Part shown: in pieces, positions 18,886 to 27,272 of the stretch
Numbering within the stretch: position 1 is the first letter of the stretch
Layout: the number at the start of each line of letters is the position of its first letter
Origin: Chryseobacterium ginsenosidimutans
Lineage (GTDB): Bacteria > Bacteroidota > Bacteroidia > Flavobacteriales > Weeksellaceae
Direction: 5' to 3'
Assembly: GCF_024807225.1 (NCBI RefSeq)
Contig: NZ_JANUCO010000001.1
Span: forward strand, 1,488,001-1,552,000
Length of the DNA: 64,000 nucleotides
Notes under the pieces: model-generated
The model's database searches: none
What the model was told of the DNA's origin: nothing
What the model saw: the letters and a program-made list of their open reading frames with translations, nothing else
Program-made: the position numbers and the translations under genes

Positions 18886-19025
18886 TAAGTAATTCAGGTT
18901 TTTAAAGGTGGATTTTTAAGAAATCTATAAATTGATTTTAAATTAAAATTGTTAAGAAAAATGAACTTAATTTCTTAATGTTAAAAATAATATCAAAATT
19001 TAAACAAGCTCTTAAAATTAAACTA

Positions 19026-20285
19026 ATGAATCCTGTAGATCTGGAGTTGGTAAAATTAAAAAGACAATGGCATAATGTCGTTAAAGCAAACGCAGAAAAG
19101 CCAATGTTGATCTGTCTTGGCGAAAAACATGAAACCGATCTTTTTGATGGATTTATAAAATCAAGATTGGCTGAAGATTATGATGGTGAAGATGTTTTTT
19201 TGATTCATTATCAAGAATTTAACGGGATGGATTCTTTCGGACAGACTTTATTTGACGATTGGAAAGAATATTACGAATTACTGGAAAAAAGCGAAGAAAA
19301 TATTCCTCAATGGGAACTGAACGGTTTTGATGAAAAGTTTAAGACAGATGCGTACAAAGCTTTTTTTCCTTTATTGGAATTAAAGAAAAACTTTCCCAAT
19401 CTTAAAAATTCTAATATTTATTTGTACATCGCTCCGGTCCGAATCAGTGATATTAAAGAATTATCAATTTGGATAAAAGAATGGTGTAAACTCTGTGAGA
19501 AATCAGGAAACCAAGATATTAAACTGATTTGGGCAGAACATCACACCTACAAAACCTTACCTGAGAATTCTTCGGCGCACAGTTTCAGAGTTGAGGTTGA
19601 TATTCATCAGTTGATGCAAAACACAGCTGCTCATACCAATCGAAAGAAAAACAGTGTAGACACAGATTTTCAGCAGCAGATTCTTACGGCAAGTAATCAT
19701 TTAAGCAAAGGAAGATTCAGGGAAGCTGAATTTGCATTAAAAAACGCTGTTAAATTAGCTAAAGAACAAAAAAATAAAAAAGGAGAAATTTCTGCCTATT
19801 TTATGCTTACTCAGGCTTTTATCGCTGATAGAAAAAAGGAAAAAGCAGAAGATACATATCGAACAATATTTGAAGAAGTAGAACCCAATTCACCGCTGGA
19901 AGTTCAGATGTACATGAATTACGGAAGTTATTTATTGGGAAATTCAAAAAAATCAAAGGCAGAAAAAGCTTTCGAAAAAGCGGCAGAAGTCGCTCAGGAA
20001 ATTGGCGAATATGCAATGGCAATCGAATGTTACAGGATCATCGGAACATTAAACGATACTGTTTTAACAAAAGATAAGATGATCGAATATTTCGAAAAAT
20101 GCCTCAACATCGCAAAAGTAATGGAACCTTCGGCAAGAGAATCAAGCAGTTTGAAATTTATAGCCTCCATGCTTTTTATTAAATATGAAGGTGACAAAGA
20201 CAAAAAAACAACATTGGATAACGAAATGAAAAATTATTTTGGTGATGATTGGAAGGTAAGCGTTGAAAAGCCAAAATATAGTTAA
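19026..20285 (+). CDS. TPR-containing protein between VgrG2 and Rhs, candidate effector adaptor
   Basis: A 419-residue soluble protein from ATG 19026 (MNPVDLELVKLKRQW). An upstream ATG at 18978 overlaps the palindromic repeat and is less likely. The first 220 residues form an unrecognised globular domain with LICLGEKHETDLFDGFI and WELNGFDEKF. From about residue 225 to the end the pattern is tetratricopeptide-like helical repeats (REAEFALKNAVKLAKE, AEDTYRTIFEEVEPNSP, AEKAFEKAAEVAQEIGEYA). It lies between a spike gene and an Rhs effector gene, where proteobacterial systems place DUF4123, DUF2169 or EagR adaptors. None of those domains is visible, so this may be a different kind of loading factor. 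Confidence 0.7.
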   Translation: MNPVDLELVKLKRQWHNVVKANAEKPMLICLGEKHETDLFDGFIKSRLAEDYDGEDVFLIHYQEFNGMDSFGQTLFDDWKEYYELLEKSEENIPQWELNGFDEKFKTDAYKAFFPLLELKKNFPNLKNSNIYLYIAPVRISDIKELSIWIKEWCKLCEKSGNQDIKLIWAEHHTYKTLPENSSAHSFRVEVDIHQLMQNTAAHTNRKKNSVDTDFQQQILTASNHLSKGRFREAEFALKNAVKLAKEQKNKKGEISAYFMLTQAFIADRKKEKAEDTYRTIFEEVEPNSPLEVQMYMNYGSYLLGNSKKSKAEKAFEKAAEVAQEIGEYAMAIECYRIIGTLNDTVLTKDKMIEYFEKCLNIAKVMEPSARESSSLKFIASMLFIKYEGDKDKKTTLDNEMKNYFGDDWKVSVEKPKYS

Positions 20286-20301
20286 ATCTGAAAAATAATT
20301 T

Positions 20302-20415
20302 AACCATTAAGATTTTGATTAAGAAGTTAAGATTATTAAGCGTTTGATGCTTTTAAATAAAAATCTATTTGATTTTTCTTAATAAAACTTAATTCCTTAA
20401 ATATCCTTAATGGTT
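20302..20415. repeat. AACCATTAAG palindromic repeat
   Basis: Arms AACCATTAAG (20302-20311) and CTTAATGGTT (20406-20415) enclose AT-rich DNA with many AAG and CTTAA steps. Same family as the repeat at 49065-49182. Confidence 0.65.
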
Positions 20416-20477
20416 CAAAAAATTTTGAAAGGTTCTGCGATAAATTAAAACACACCAAATCTCAAACTAAAAGTATC

Positions 20478-23400
20478 ATGGCAGATCAAAATAAAAATAT
20501 AAAAAAGATAAAGGTTGCAAAGCCAGATATGAATCCGGATAGGTCTCTGAGTGTTTCTGCGGACGTTACTTCGTTCAGCATGGAAAAAACTACTCAAGGC
20601 TGGAAAAACGGAATGAAAAATAATTTTGACTCCCTGAATCCTGTTTCTATGGTAAAATCTATAGTGGGAGGAGAAAATGAGCAGCCAAAATCAAGCGGTG
20701 ATGGAGGTGGAGGAACTTCTGTAACGGCAGAAAATGCTTCACCAAAAAGTAAAATTAAATTAATCAAGGTGAATACACCTGCAATTGTTCCCACGGCATT
20801 TCAGCACACGAGTAAACATTTTGATATTGTATTGGCGATCGATATCCACTGGACTTTGATTCCGCCACCGCCGTCATTTATGTTGATTCCGTTGCCGTTG
20901 CCGCATCCGTTTATCGGGATCGTTTTCGACGTGATGGATTATATCAAATTCACCATTCCGATTCCGCAATTTATCAGAAATTTAAAACCAGACCTTCCGG
21001 AAGGAATTCCGATGGGAGGTTCGATATACGTTCACGGAAGACACAAAGCCACGACCACGACGTCTGTAATGGGTGTTGTGATTCCTTTTAAACATGTTAC
21101 TTCTTTGATTCCGGTTTACACCATTCCTTTTCCGCAGGAAGCTCCGCATGAAGGGGAAGTATATTATGGTGCTCAAACCGTTTTGGGACAGGGAAGTAAA
21201 ATGAGCGGAAACCTGCCTCAACAGGTTCTTACTTGCATGGGATTACCTTTTGGCATGACGATGCTTCCTGCAATGCCCGACAAACCGAAGAAAAATCCGC
21301 TGGCTTATTTTGCTTTTTATAATAATTTTTCAAGTTTATATATCCAAATCAATACGGGAGGTCCTGTTTTGGTGGGCGGTGCTTTTGTTCCTCACGTTTA
21401 TACGCCGGGAGAAATGCTGATGCGTTTTGCGGGAATGGCTTTGATGAGAGGGTTGACGAAAAGTTTAGGAAAAGGAGTTACCAAATTTAATCACTTTTTG
21501 CAGGGGAAATTCGGAAAGACAAATCCTGTTTCAAGAGTTTTGTGTAAAGTTGGTTTAGAACCTGTAAATTTCGCTTCCGGAGCAATGCTATTCGAGTGGG
21601 ATGATTTTGAAATCGAAGCCGGAACTCCTTTAACATGGACAAATATTTGGTACAGCGACCGACCTTACAAAAATGGAATATTAGGAAACGGAATTTTCAA
21701 TTCTCACGATTTATATATCGTTCCTGATGAAGAAGATGAGGTTGCAGCGTGGATTCATCCCGAAGAATTGCAGCCGATGCCGATTCCTGTTCCGCCGGTT
21801 GGGGAAGAATTAACGTATTACAGAAGTCAGAAAATCTGGCAATACCGTCCGAATGATACTATCTGGATCATCAGAAAAGAAACGGATATTTATACTTATA
21901 AACGTTTTCATCATATTACCGAAGGAAGTATTTTTAAAGTTATTCACATTGAATATGGTGACGGTACGATCCGGGAATACGATTATCAGGACAGAAATAT
22001 TGTGTTGAAAAGCATTAAAGATGTTAAAAGCGGTTTCAGCATAGAAACGCTTCTTCATCCTGAACTTAAAAAAATTAGTGAGGTTTATTATTGTTATAAA
22101 AATAAAAAAGATCTGCAGGTTCGTTATGATTATGATGAACAAGGAAATCTTACGCATGTTTGGGATATTCATAAAAAAGCTATTGTTTTTGAATATGACG
22201 ATCTTAATCGGGTGATCCGAAGAACCAACAGAAACGAGATGAGCTATCACTGGGAATATGATAAAAAAGACAGGGTAGTTCATACAAGAGGTCTGGAAGG
22301 TTTCATGGAAGGATTTTTAAATTATAATGATGAAGAAGGCTACACAGAAGTTATTTACCCAAAACAAAATAATAAAACCGAAAGATATTATTACGACGAA
22401 GATCTTTTAGTATACAAACAAGTCGATGGCGAAGGCGGAGAAACATGGTACGATTACACTTCCCACAACGAATTGAAAATGACCGGAACTCCGGAAGGAA
22501 GAGTTCAGGGATATACTTACGATGAATTTGGAAATATTAAAATTTTCCATACTCCGGATGGAGAAGAATATCATTATCAATACAATGAATTGGGACAGAT
22601 TATTGCCCGATTTTCACCTTCAGGAACTTCAGAAATCTGGAATTATGATGAAGAAGGAAGACTATTAAGTTACACCGATCCGACTGAAGAAAGTGTTTAT
22701 TATGAATATTTTAATGATGAAAAACTTCCTGAGAAAAGCACAAGACAGGAAATTGAAACTCGTTACGAATACAATAACAGGAATCAAATCGTTGGACTAA
22801 CTAACAATATCGGCAATGAACAATACTGGAAATATGACGATTACGGGAGACTGTTGATTTTCAGTCCGAAACCTTTAAACAAAACGGTTTGGAACAGAGA
22901 CAACATGGGAAGAGTGGTTGAGGTTAATGAACAAGGACAATTGCCACTAAAAATTCGTTACGACGCTTACGATCTTCCGGTGTATGCGACCGACGGAAAA
23001 GCGGAATGGCTCATGAGCTACACACCGATGGGAAGTTTGAAACGCCAGGTTCGTCGGAATGCTTCAACGTATAAAAAAGAAGAAACCTTAGTTTTCGGCT
23101 ACAATGCGTATGAAAATCTAATGAGTATTACCAATGAAAAAGGTGAAGTTTATCGTTTTGAAAGAAATAATAACGACGATATTGTCGCTGAAACAGGTTT
23201 CGACGGACAGCAAAAATTCTTTGTAAGAGACAAAGACGGATTGGTCACTCAAACCCGAAATCCGCAAGGAAAAAATATCTTTTATGAATATGATTTAGGC
23301 GCAAGATTGACGCAGACTCATTATCCCGACGGAACCTGGGAAGCTTATCAATACGATACTTCAGGAATGTTGATGAAAGCTGATAATGAAAACAGCAGTG

Positions 23401-25226
23401 TAAGTTTCCAAAGAAATAAATTGGGATTGGTAACCAGCGAAAAGCAGGGCGAACATTCCATTAATTATGAATACGACGATCAGGGAAATCTGATAGGCTT
23501 AAAAAGTAGTTTAGGTGCAGAAATAGACTATTCTTACAACGATCTTGGTCAGCTTAACAATGTAAAAGCAACGACAAAAGATATTCATCAGCCTTGGCAA
23601 ATGAATCTTGACATCAGCAGAAACGGAGAAGTTTTTTCCCGTAAAATGACGGGCGGTGTCGAAAGTACTTTCGAGTTCGATCATATCGGAATGCCGATCA
23701 GCCAAAAAGTAACGGTGAATAAAACCAATACCGCTTTTCATAAAGAGTATCATTGGGCAGCCGGAAGCCGATTGCTACAGGTTTTAGATCGTGTGACAGG
23801 TGGAAGAACCAGATTCGATTATGATGCTTTCGGAAGTCTTGTTGCTGCAGAATATTCAAATGGCGAAATTCAGTATAAAAATCCTGATGAAACAGGCTGT
23901 CTATACGAAAGCACAAAAAGAACCGACCGTATTTATGACAAAGGCGGAAAGTTGATGCGCGATAAAAATTGGTTTTATCATTACGATGAAGAAGGAAATT
24001 TATTGTTAAAAAGTAAAAGACCGATTAATAATATAAAATCAGATCAAAAAGAAGAAGAAAACAGTGCTCATCCTTACTATAAATCCATCGCCGAAGATTG
24101 GTTAAATGAACCGAAATTACAGGAAGGAAATATTCTGCCAAACGTTAACGAAAATTCTTCAACAGAGATTCAAAATCCTGAATGGGAGTCCGGAGATTGG
24201 GCATATTCATGGAACGCAAACGGAATGTTGCAGAAAGTAAAACGACCGGATGGAAAAGAGGTGGCTTTTGAATATGATGCACTCGGAAGAAGAATTTCAA
24301 AAATTGGAAATAGGGAAATAACTCGTTATATTTGGGATGATAATCTTCTTTTACATGAATGGAGCTATGATCTGGCTGGAGAGCCAAAAACTCTTGTCGA
24401 TGATGAAGGAAATGTAATTATTAAAAAAGAACCTGTCGAAAATGTTGTTACCTGGATTTATGATAACAGTGATCAGGATGTACTTACTCCCATTGCTAAA
24501 CTGATTAACGATAGGAAATATTCTGTAATAAGTGATTATCTGGGAACCCCGATTCAGGCTTTTGATGAAACCGGAAATATTGTCTGGGAAAGAGAACTGG
24601 ATATTTACGGAAATGTAAAAAAGGAAAAAGGAGATTTTAATTTTATACCTTTCCAGTATCAAGGGCAGTATTTTGATCCTGAAATAGACTTAAGTTATAA
24701 CAGATTCAGATATTATGACCGGTATTCCGGAGTTTATATAAGTCAGGATCCGATAGGTTTAATGGGAGGTCTGGCATTTTACAGTTATGTAGACGATGTC
24801 AATCTTCTTATAGACCCTTTTGGATTGGCTCCGTGGCCAAGAGGAGGTTTTAATGAATGGTTTAATAATGCTTCAGTTGCAGATATTGTTAAAAATAAAT
24901 CGGCTGTATCAAGAGCGTTGAGAAATGGAGGAGGTATGCATGAGATGTTCCCGGTTTGTTTGGCTCCAAAATTAAAAGCTTTAGGTTTTACGGCAGAAGA
25001 CATAAAAAATGCAAGTGTTCCTACAAAAGGATTGGTATTTAAAGATGTACCTGATCCTAAAACTGGCGAACTGCTTACAGGAGCACACCATAAAAGTGCT
25101 GCAAGTAAAATTTTCCATGATAATCTGATTGGTGATTTATCAGTAGCCAAAACAAAAATAGGAGCCAAGAGAATATCAAAACGACATCACACAAAACATG
25201 TGAAAGTGAAAAAAGTTTATAAATAA
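20478..25226 (+). CDS. rhs: Rhs polymorphic toxin with PAAR-like N-terminus and nuclease-like C-terminal tip
   Basis: A 1582-residue Rhs effector. Residues 95-330 contain the Pro-rich PAAR-like region (FQHTSKHFDIVLAIDIHW, PLPHPFIGIVFDVMDYI, GIPMGGSIYVHGRHKATTTT). NFASGAMLFEWDDFEIEAG near 365 marks the start of the DUF6531-type and YD-repeat cocoon, with dozens of YxYDxxGN repeats up to about 1390. The Rhs core end is YQGQYFDPEIDLSYNRFRYY, DPIGLMGG (about 1424) and DPFGLA (about 1446). The remaining 130 residues are the variable toxin: MHEMFPV, then GAHHKSAASKIFH (His 1537 and 1538) and a very basic tail. The GxHH signature suggests an HNH/Endo VII-type nuclease (inference). Genes in immunity position follow at once. 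Confidence 0.93.
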   Translation: MADQNKNIKKIKVAKPDMNPDRSLSVSADVTSFSMEKTTQGWKNGMKNNFDSLNPVSMVKSIVGGENEQPKSSGDGGGGTSVTAENASPKSKIKLIKVNTPAIVPTAFQHTSKHFDIVLAIDIHWTLIPPPPSFMLIPLPLPHPFIGIVFDVMDYIKFTIPIPQFIRNLKPDLPEGIPMGGSIYVHGRHKATTTTSVMGVVIPFKHVTSLIPVYTIPFPQEAPHEGEVYYGAQTVLGQGSKMSGNLPQQVLTCMGLPFGMTMLPAMPDKPKKNPLAYFAFYNNFSSLYIQINTGGPVLVGGAFVPHVYTPGEMLMRFAGMALMRGLTKSLGKGVTKFNHFLQGKFGKTNPVSRVLCKVGLEPVNFASGAMLFEWDDFEIEAGTPLTWTNIWYSDRPYKNGILGNGIFNSHDLYIVPDEEDEVAAWIHPEELQPMPIPVPPVGEELTYYRSQKIWQYRPNDTIWIIRKETDIYTYKRFHHITEGSIFKVIHIEYGDGTIREYDYQDRNIVLKSIKDVKSGFSIETLLHPELKKISEVYYCYKNKKDLQVRYDYDEQGNLTHVWDIHKKAIVFEYDDLNRVIRRTNRNEMSYHWEYDKKDRVVHTRGLEGFMEGFLNYNDEEGYTEVIYPKQNNKTERYYYDEDLLVYKQVDGEGGETWYDYTSHNELKMTGTPEGRVQGYTYDEFGNIKIFHTPDGEEYHYQYNELGQIIARFSPSGTSEIWNYDEEGRLLSYTDPTEESVYYEYFNDEKLPEKSTRQEIETRYEYNNRNQIVGLTNNIGNEQYWKYDDYGRLLIFSPKPLNKTVWNRDNMGRVVEVNEQGQLPLKIRYDAYDLPVYATDGKAEWLMSYTPMGSLKRQVRRNASTYKKEETLVFGYNAYENLMSITNEKGEVYRFERNNNDDIVAETGFDGQQKFFVRDKDGLVTQTRNPQGKNIFYEYDLGARLTQTHYPDGTWEAYQYDTSGMLMKADNENSSVSFQRNKLGLVTSEKQGEHSINYEYDDQGNLIGLKSSLGAEIDYSYNDLGQLNNVKATTKDIHQPWQMNLDISRNGEVFSRKMTGGVESTFEFDHIGMPISQKVTVNKTNTAFHKEYHWAAGSRLLQVLDRVTGGRTRFDYDAFGSLVAAEYSNGEIQYKNPDETGCLYESTKRTDRIYDKGGKLMRDKNWFYHYDEEGNLLLKSKRPINNIKSDQKEEENSAHPYYKSIAEDWLNEPKLQEGNILPNVNENSSTEIQNPEWESGDWAYSWNANGMLQKVKRPDGKEVAFEYDALGRRISKIGNREITRYIWDDNLLLHEWSYDLAGEPKTLVDDEGNVIIKKEPVENVVTWIYDNSDQDVLTPIAKLINDRKYSVISDYLGTPIQAFDETGNIVWERELDIYGNVKKEKGDFNFIPFQYQGQYFDPEIDLSYNRFRYYDRYSGVYISQDPIGLMGGLAFYSYVDDVNLLIDPFGLAPWPRGGFNEWFNNASVADIVKNKSAVSRALRNGGGMHEMFPVCLAPKLKALGFTAEDIKNASVPTKGLVFKDVPDPKTGELLTGAHHKSAASKIFHDNLIGDLSVAKTKIGAKRISKRHHTKHVKVKKVYK

Positions 25227-25238
25227 AATTAATATACT

Positions 25239-25995
25239 ATGAGTAAATTGCATATATGGCTGGGAAATTTCGGATCAGAAAAGGAATTTGAAAAATATCT
25301 GAATCAGAAAAAATATTTGGAAGCATGGGCTGTTTATGACAATGAACCTCCCACGGGAAATGAAGAAGAGGATGCAGAAACCCAGTCCGGAATTACGTTG
25401 CGATTTCTGTAAGGAGGTTGATTTAGATACTTATGATGAAGATTTTATGATCATGAAGTATTACAAAAAATCTGTTGACATCAAAACTGTTGCTCACGAT
25501 ATTCTTGTGGATGAAAAAGAATTGGAAGCCTTATGTAAAAAACATAAAATCAGTGATTTTAATTCAGCGATTGCTTATGAAGATAATAATTTAAGTGAAA
25601 AAAAAGCTTCCGGTTCTACAACTGTGAAATATATTGGTCAGTTACAACAAGCTTCTGATGAAAATTTATCTGATGATTCCACCGTTCATCATTTATGGGT
25701 AGGCGAAAATAAATTGGATAAAAAAAATATTCTCAAACAGGCGGGAATTGATAAAGACAAAGTCATGAAGCTTAATTATTATCATACAGCCAAAAGCGGA
25801 AAACTTGATGAAATATTGATTCTTCAGGTTGAAGATTATAATGTTGCCGAAAAGATGATTCTGAAAGTTGATACAATGAAAATCACTACAGCTAATTCAA
25901 TGCTTGATCTTGTTGTAAAGGGAAATATTAAAATAGAAGGAGATAAGATAGGAAACAATTTAAATATGAATTATATAGGGAAATTCGAGTTTTAA
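25239..25995 (+). CDS. Imm22-like immunity protein, frameshifted
   Basis: It starts 12 bases after the rhs stop. It reads MSKLHIWLGNFGSEKEFEKYL and stops at 25411. Removing one A from GAAAC at 25377-25381 restores a continuous protein of about 251 residues (EDAEPSPELRCDFCKEVDLDTYDEDF). The first 100 residues resemble the Imm22/DUF4284 family (WLGNF-SE, then DEDF-x-MKYYKKS). The orphan gene at 32655 shares the WVGNFNSEE and HDFVEYGFED motifs. A second segment, residues 100-251 (VKYIGQ, HHLWVGEN, ILILQVEDYN), is additional and unrecognised. Position makes it the prime cognate immunity gene of the Rhs tip. It is one of eight GAAC-to-GAAAC frameshifts. Confidence 0.75.
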
Positions 25996-26006
25996 TAATT
26001 AATGAT

Positions 26007-26528
26007 ATGTCACAATTAAATTTAGTAATGTCATTAAAGGATTTTTATCCGTACATACAAGAAATTATAGAAAAAAACAATGCTGTTTTTTATATTGAAT
26101 ACAAAAAAAGTGAAGAGGAAATTTTTATTGAAAAGGTAAATGACGATGATTTCGTTGATAAAATTGATGATAATAGAGGGAAATTCTTAAAATTTTTTAT
26201 TCTCTCTGAAGATACAGAAGTTACAAAAAGTAAGATTTATAAAGATGATATTGCTCCAATTGTTATTGTGGGAGAAGGAGGGCGTGTGAAAAAAGACAGT
26301 ATTGAGCGTATCAATTTGAGAGTTCTTTCAAAAACACCTGAAAAAAACACAACCAAAATTTTCAATGCGATAAAAAATAAACTGAAAAAAGACGACGAAA
26401 TCGGAATGGGTGTAGAAGGAGGTTCAAAACTTCATGACGATTACTTTTATCAGAAAGAATATGTTGGAAAAAAAGTATTTAAAACAGATTTTCATAACGA
26501 TAAAGCTCCTATTATTGAAGTGAAATAA
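26007..26528 (+). CDS. Unknown protein in the Rhs immunity cluster
   Basis: A 173-residue soluble, highly charged protein (about one third Lys, Glu and Asp), starting 11 bases after the Imm22-like gene and so co-transcribed. It has no signal peptide and no recognised domain. Notable stretches are PIVIVGEGGRVKKDSIERINLRVLS and, near the C-terminus, DDYFYQKEYVGKKVFKTDFH. Small acidic or charged proteins behind polymorphic toxins are usually immunity proteins, either a second factor or a leftover from a former toxin tip (inference). Confidence 0.65.
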   Translation: MSQLNLVMSLKDFYPYIQEIIEKNNAVFYIEYKKSEEEIFIEKVNDDDFVDKIDDNRGKFLKFFILSEDTEVTKSKIYKDDIAPIVIVGEGGRVKKDSIERINLRVLSKTPEKNTTKIFNAIKNKLKKDDEIGMGVEGGSKLHDDYFYQKEYVGKKVFKTDFHNDKAPIIEVK

Positions 26529-26651
26529 AAACTTGATTAAAAAATTCCGGACATAATTTTACTTAGAAAAAAGTTAATAAATGTTATAAAAAATCTAGGA
26601 AAACAGAAATTTATTACCTTTAATAATCAATTAAAATTAATAAAAAACAGT

Positions 26652-27002
26652 ATGGAAGCCTACAATTTTGAAACAGCGATAAAGCCCTTTTTTTGGGTGG
26701 CCTCGGAAAAAACGTATTCAGTATGTTTAAATGCGGGAACTTACAAACCAGATATTTTCGAGTGGCGAAAAGACGAAGGTTTTGAAGGCAACGGGTACGA
26801 CTGGACATCTCTGGCAAAAGTTTTTGTGAACGAAAAAAAGCCCCATTTGTCAAACGACGTCAAGTTCGATCCGGAAGCCGACATGTTTTGCGCATACTCC
26901 ACGAATCCGGAGAGTTTAAAAGAGTTCGTTTCTGACTTTAAAAAAGCCTGTGAAGATGAAATGTTGATTCAGGATCTATTCTCAAAAGCCGAATTAGATT
27001 AA
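26652..27002 (+). CDS. Imm51-like immunity protein
   Basis: A 116-residue cytosolic protein. FFWVASEKTYSVCLNAGTYKPDIFEWRKDEGFEGNGYDWTSLAKVF and FDPEADMFCAYSTN follow the pattern of the Imm51 immunity family, which is widespread behind Rhs and other polymorphic toxins. It lies 120 bases after the preceding gene and just before a terminator. The Rhs tip here is not obviously the usual Imm51 partner, so this may be an extra protective gene against toxins of sister strains (inference). Confidence 0.75.
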   Translation: MEAYNFETAIKPFFWVASEKTYSVCLNAGTYKPDIFEWRKDEGFEGNGYDWTSLAKVFVNEKKPHLSNDVKFDPEADMFCAYSTNPESLKEFVSDFKKACEDEMLIQDLFSKAELD

Positions 27003-27020
27003 AAATATTCTATACCATCC

Positions 27021-27050
27021 AAGACCTCAAAACGAGGTCTTTTTCTTTTT
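27021..27050 (+). terminator. Terminator after the immunity cluster
   Basis: Arms AAGACCTC (27021-27028) and GAGGTCTT (27034-27041), followed by a T-rich tract. Confidence 0.85.
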
Positions 27051-27125
27051 TCATTGCGAGAAGTGAAGAGTCAATCGCTTCTTCAAAATATTAAATTAGC
27101 AGAATTTTCCAGTCTTGAATTTTTG

Positions 27126-27151
27126 TTTCTTTTGTTTTAAGACAAAAGAAA
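27126..27151. repeat. TTTCTTTTGT hairpin repeat, copy 1
   Basis: Arms TTTCTTTTGT and ACAAAAGAAA around TTTAAG. A near-identical unit preceded by TTGAATTTTTG occurs at 46316-46352. Confidence 0.6.
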
Positions 27152-27258
27152 AATAGTAACTCAGGACCATAGATTCTTCCAGAATGACAAAGATTGTGAA
27201 CAACTTATAAACTTGTTTTAAATTGCCATGTTTTAAAATAAAAGAAAACACTTTTTCT

Positions 27259-27266
27259 TATATTTG
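27259..27266 (+). promoter_or_regulatory. -7 element TATATTTG upstream of polA
   Basis: TATATTTG fits TAnnTTTG and ends 6 bases before the polA ATG at 27273, so transcription may start at or next to the start codon. No convincing ribosome-binding site lies between. Confidence 0.45.
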
Positions 27267-27272
27267 TTCCTT

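Larger units (their letters stand above)
18016..18986. repeat. Palindromic repeat interrupted by the IS5-family element
   Basis: The left arm TTTTAACATTAA (18016-18027) and the right arm CTTAATGTTAAAA (18974-18986) are complementary and flank the insertion. They form one AT-rich palindromic repeat, related to the AACCATTAAG/CTTAATGGTT repeats at 20.3, 49.1 and 51.4 kb. Confidence 0.6.
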
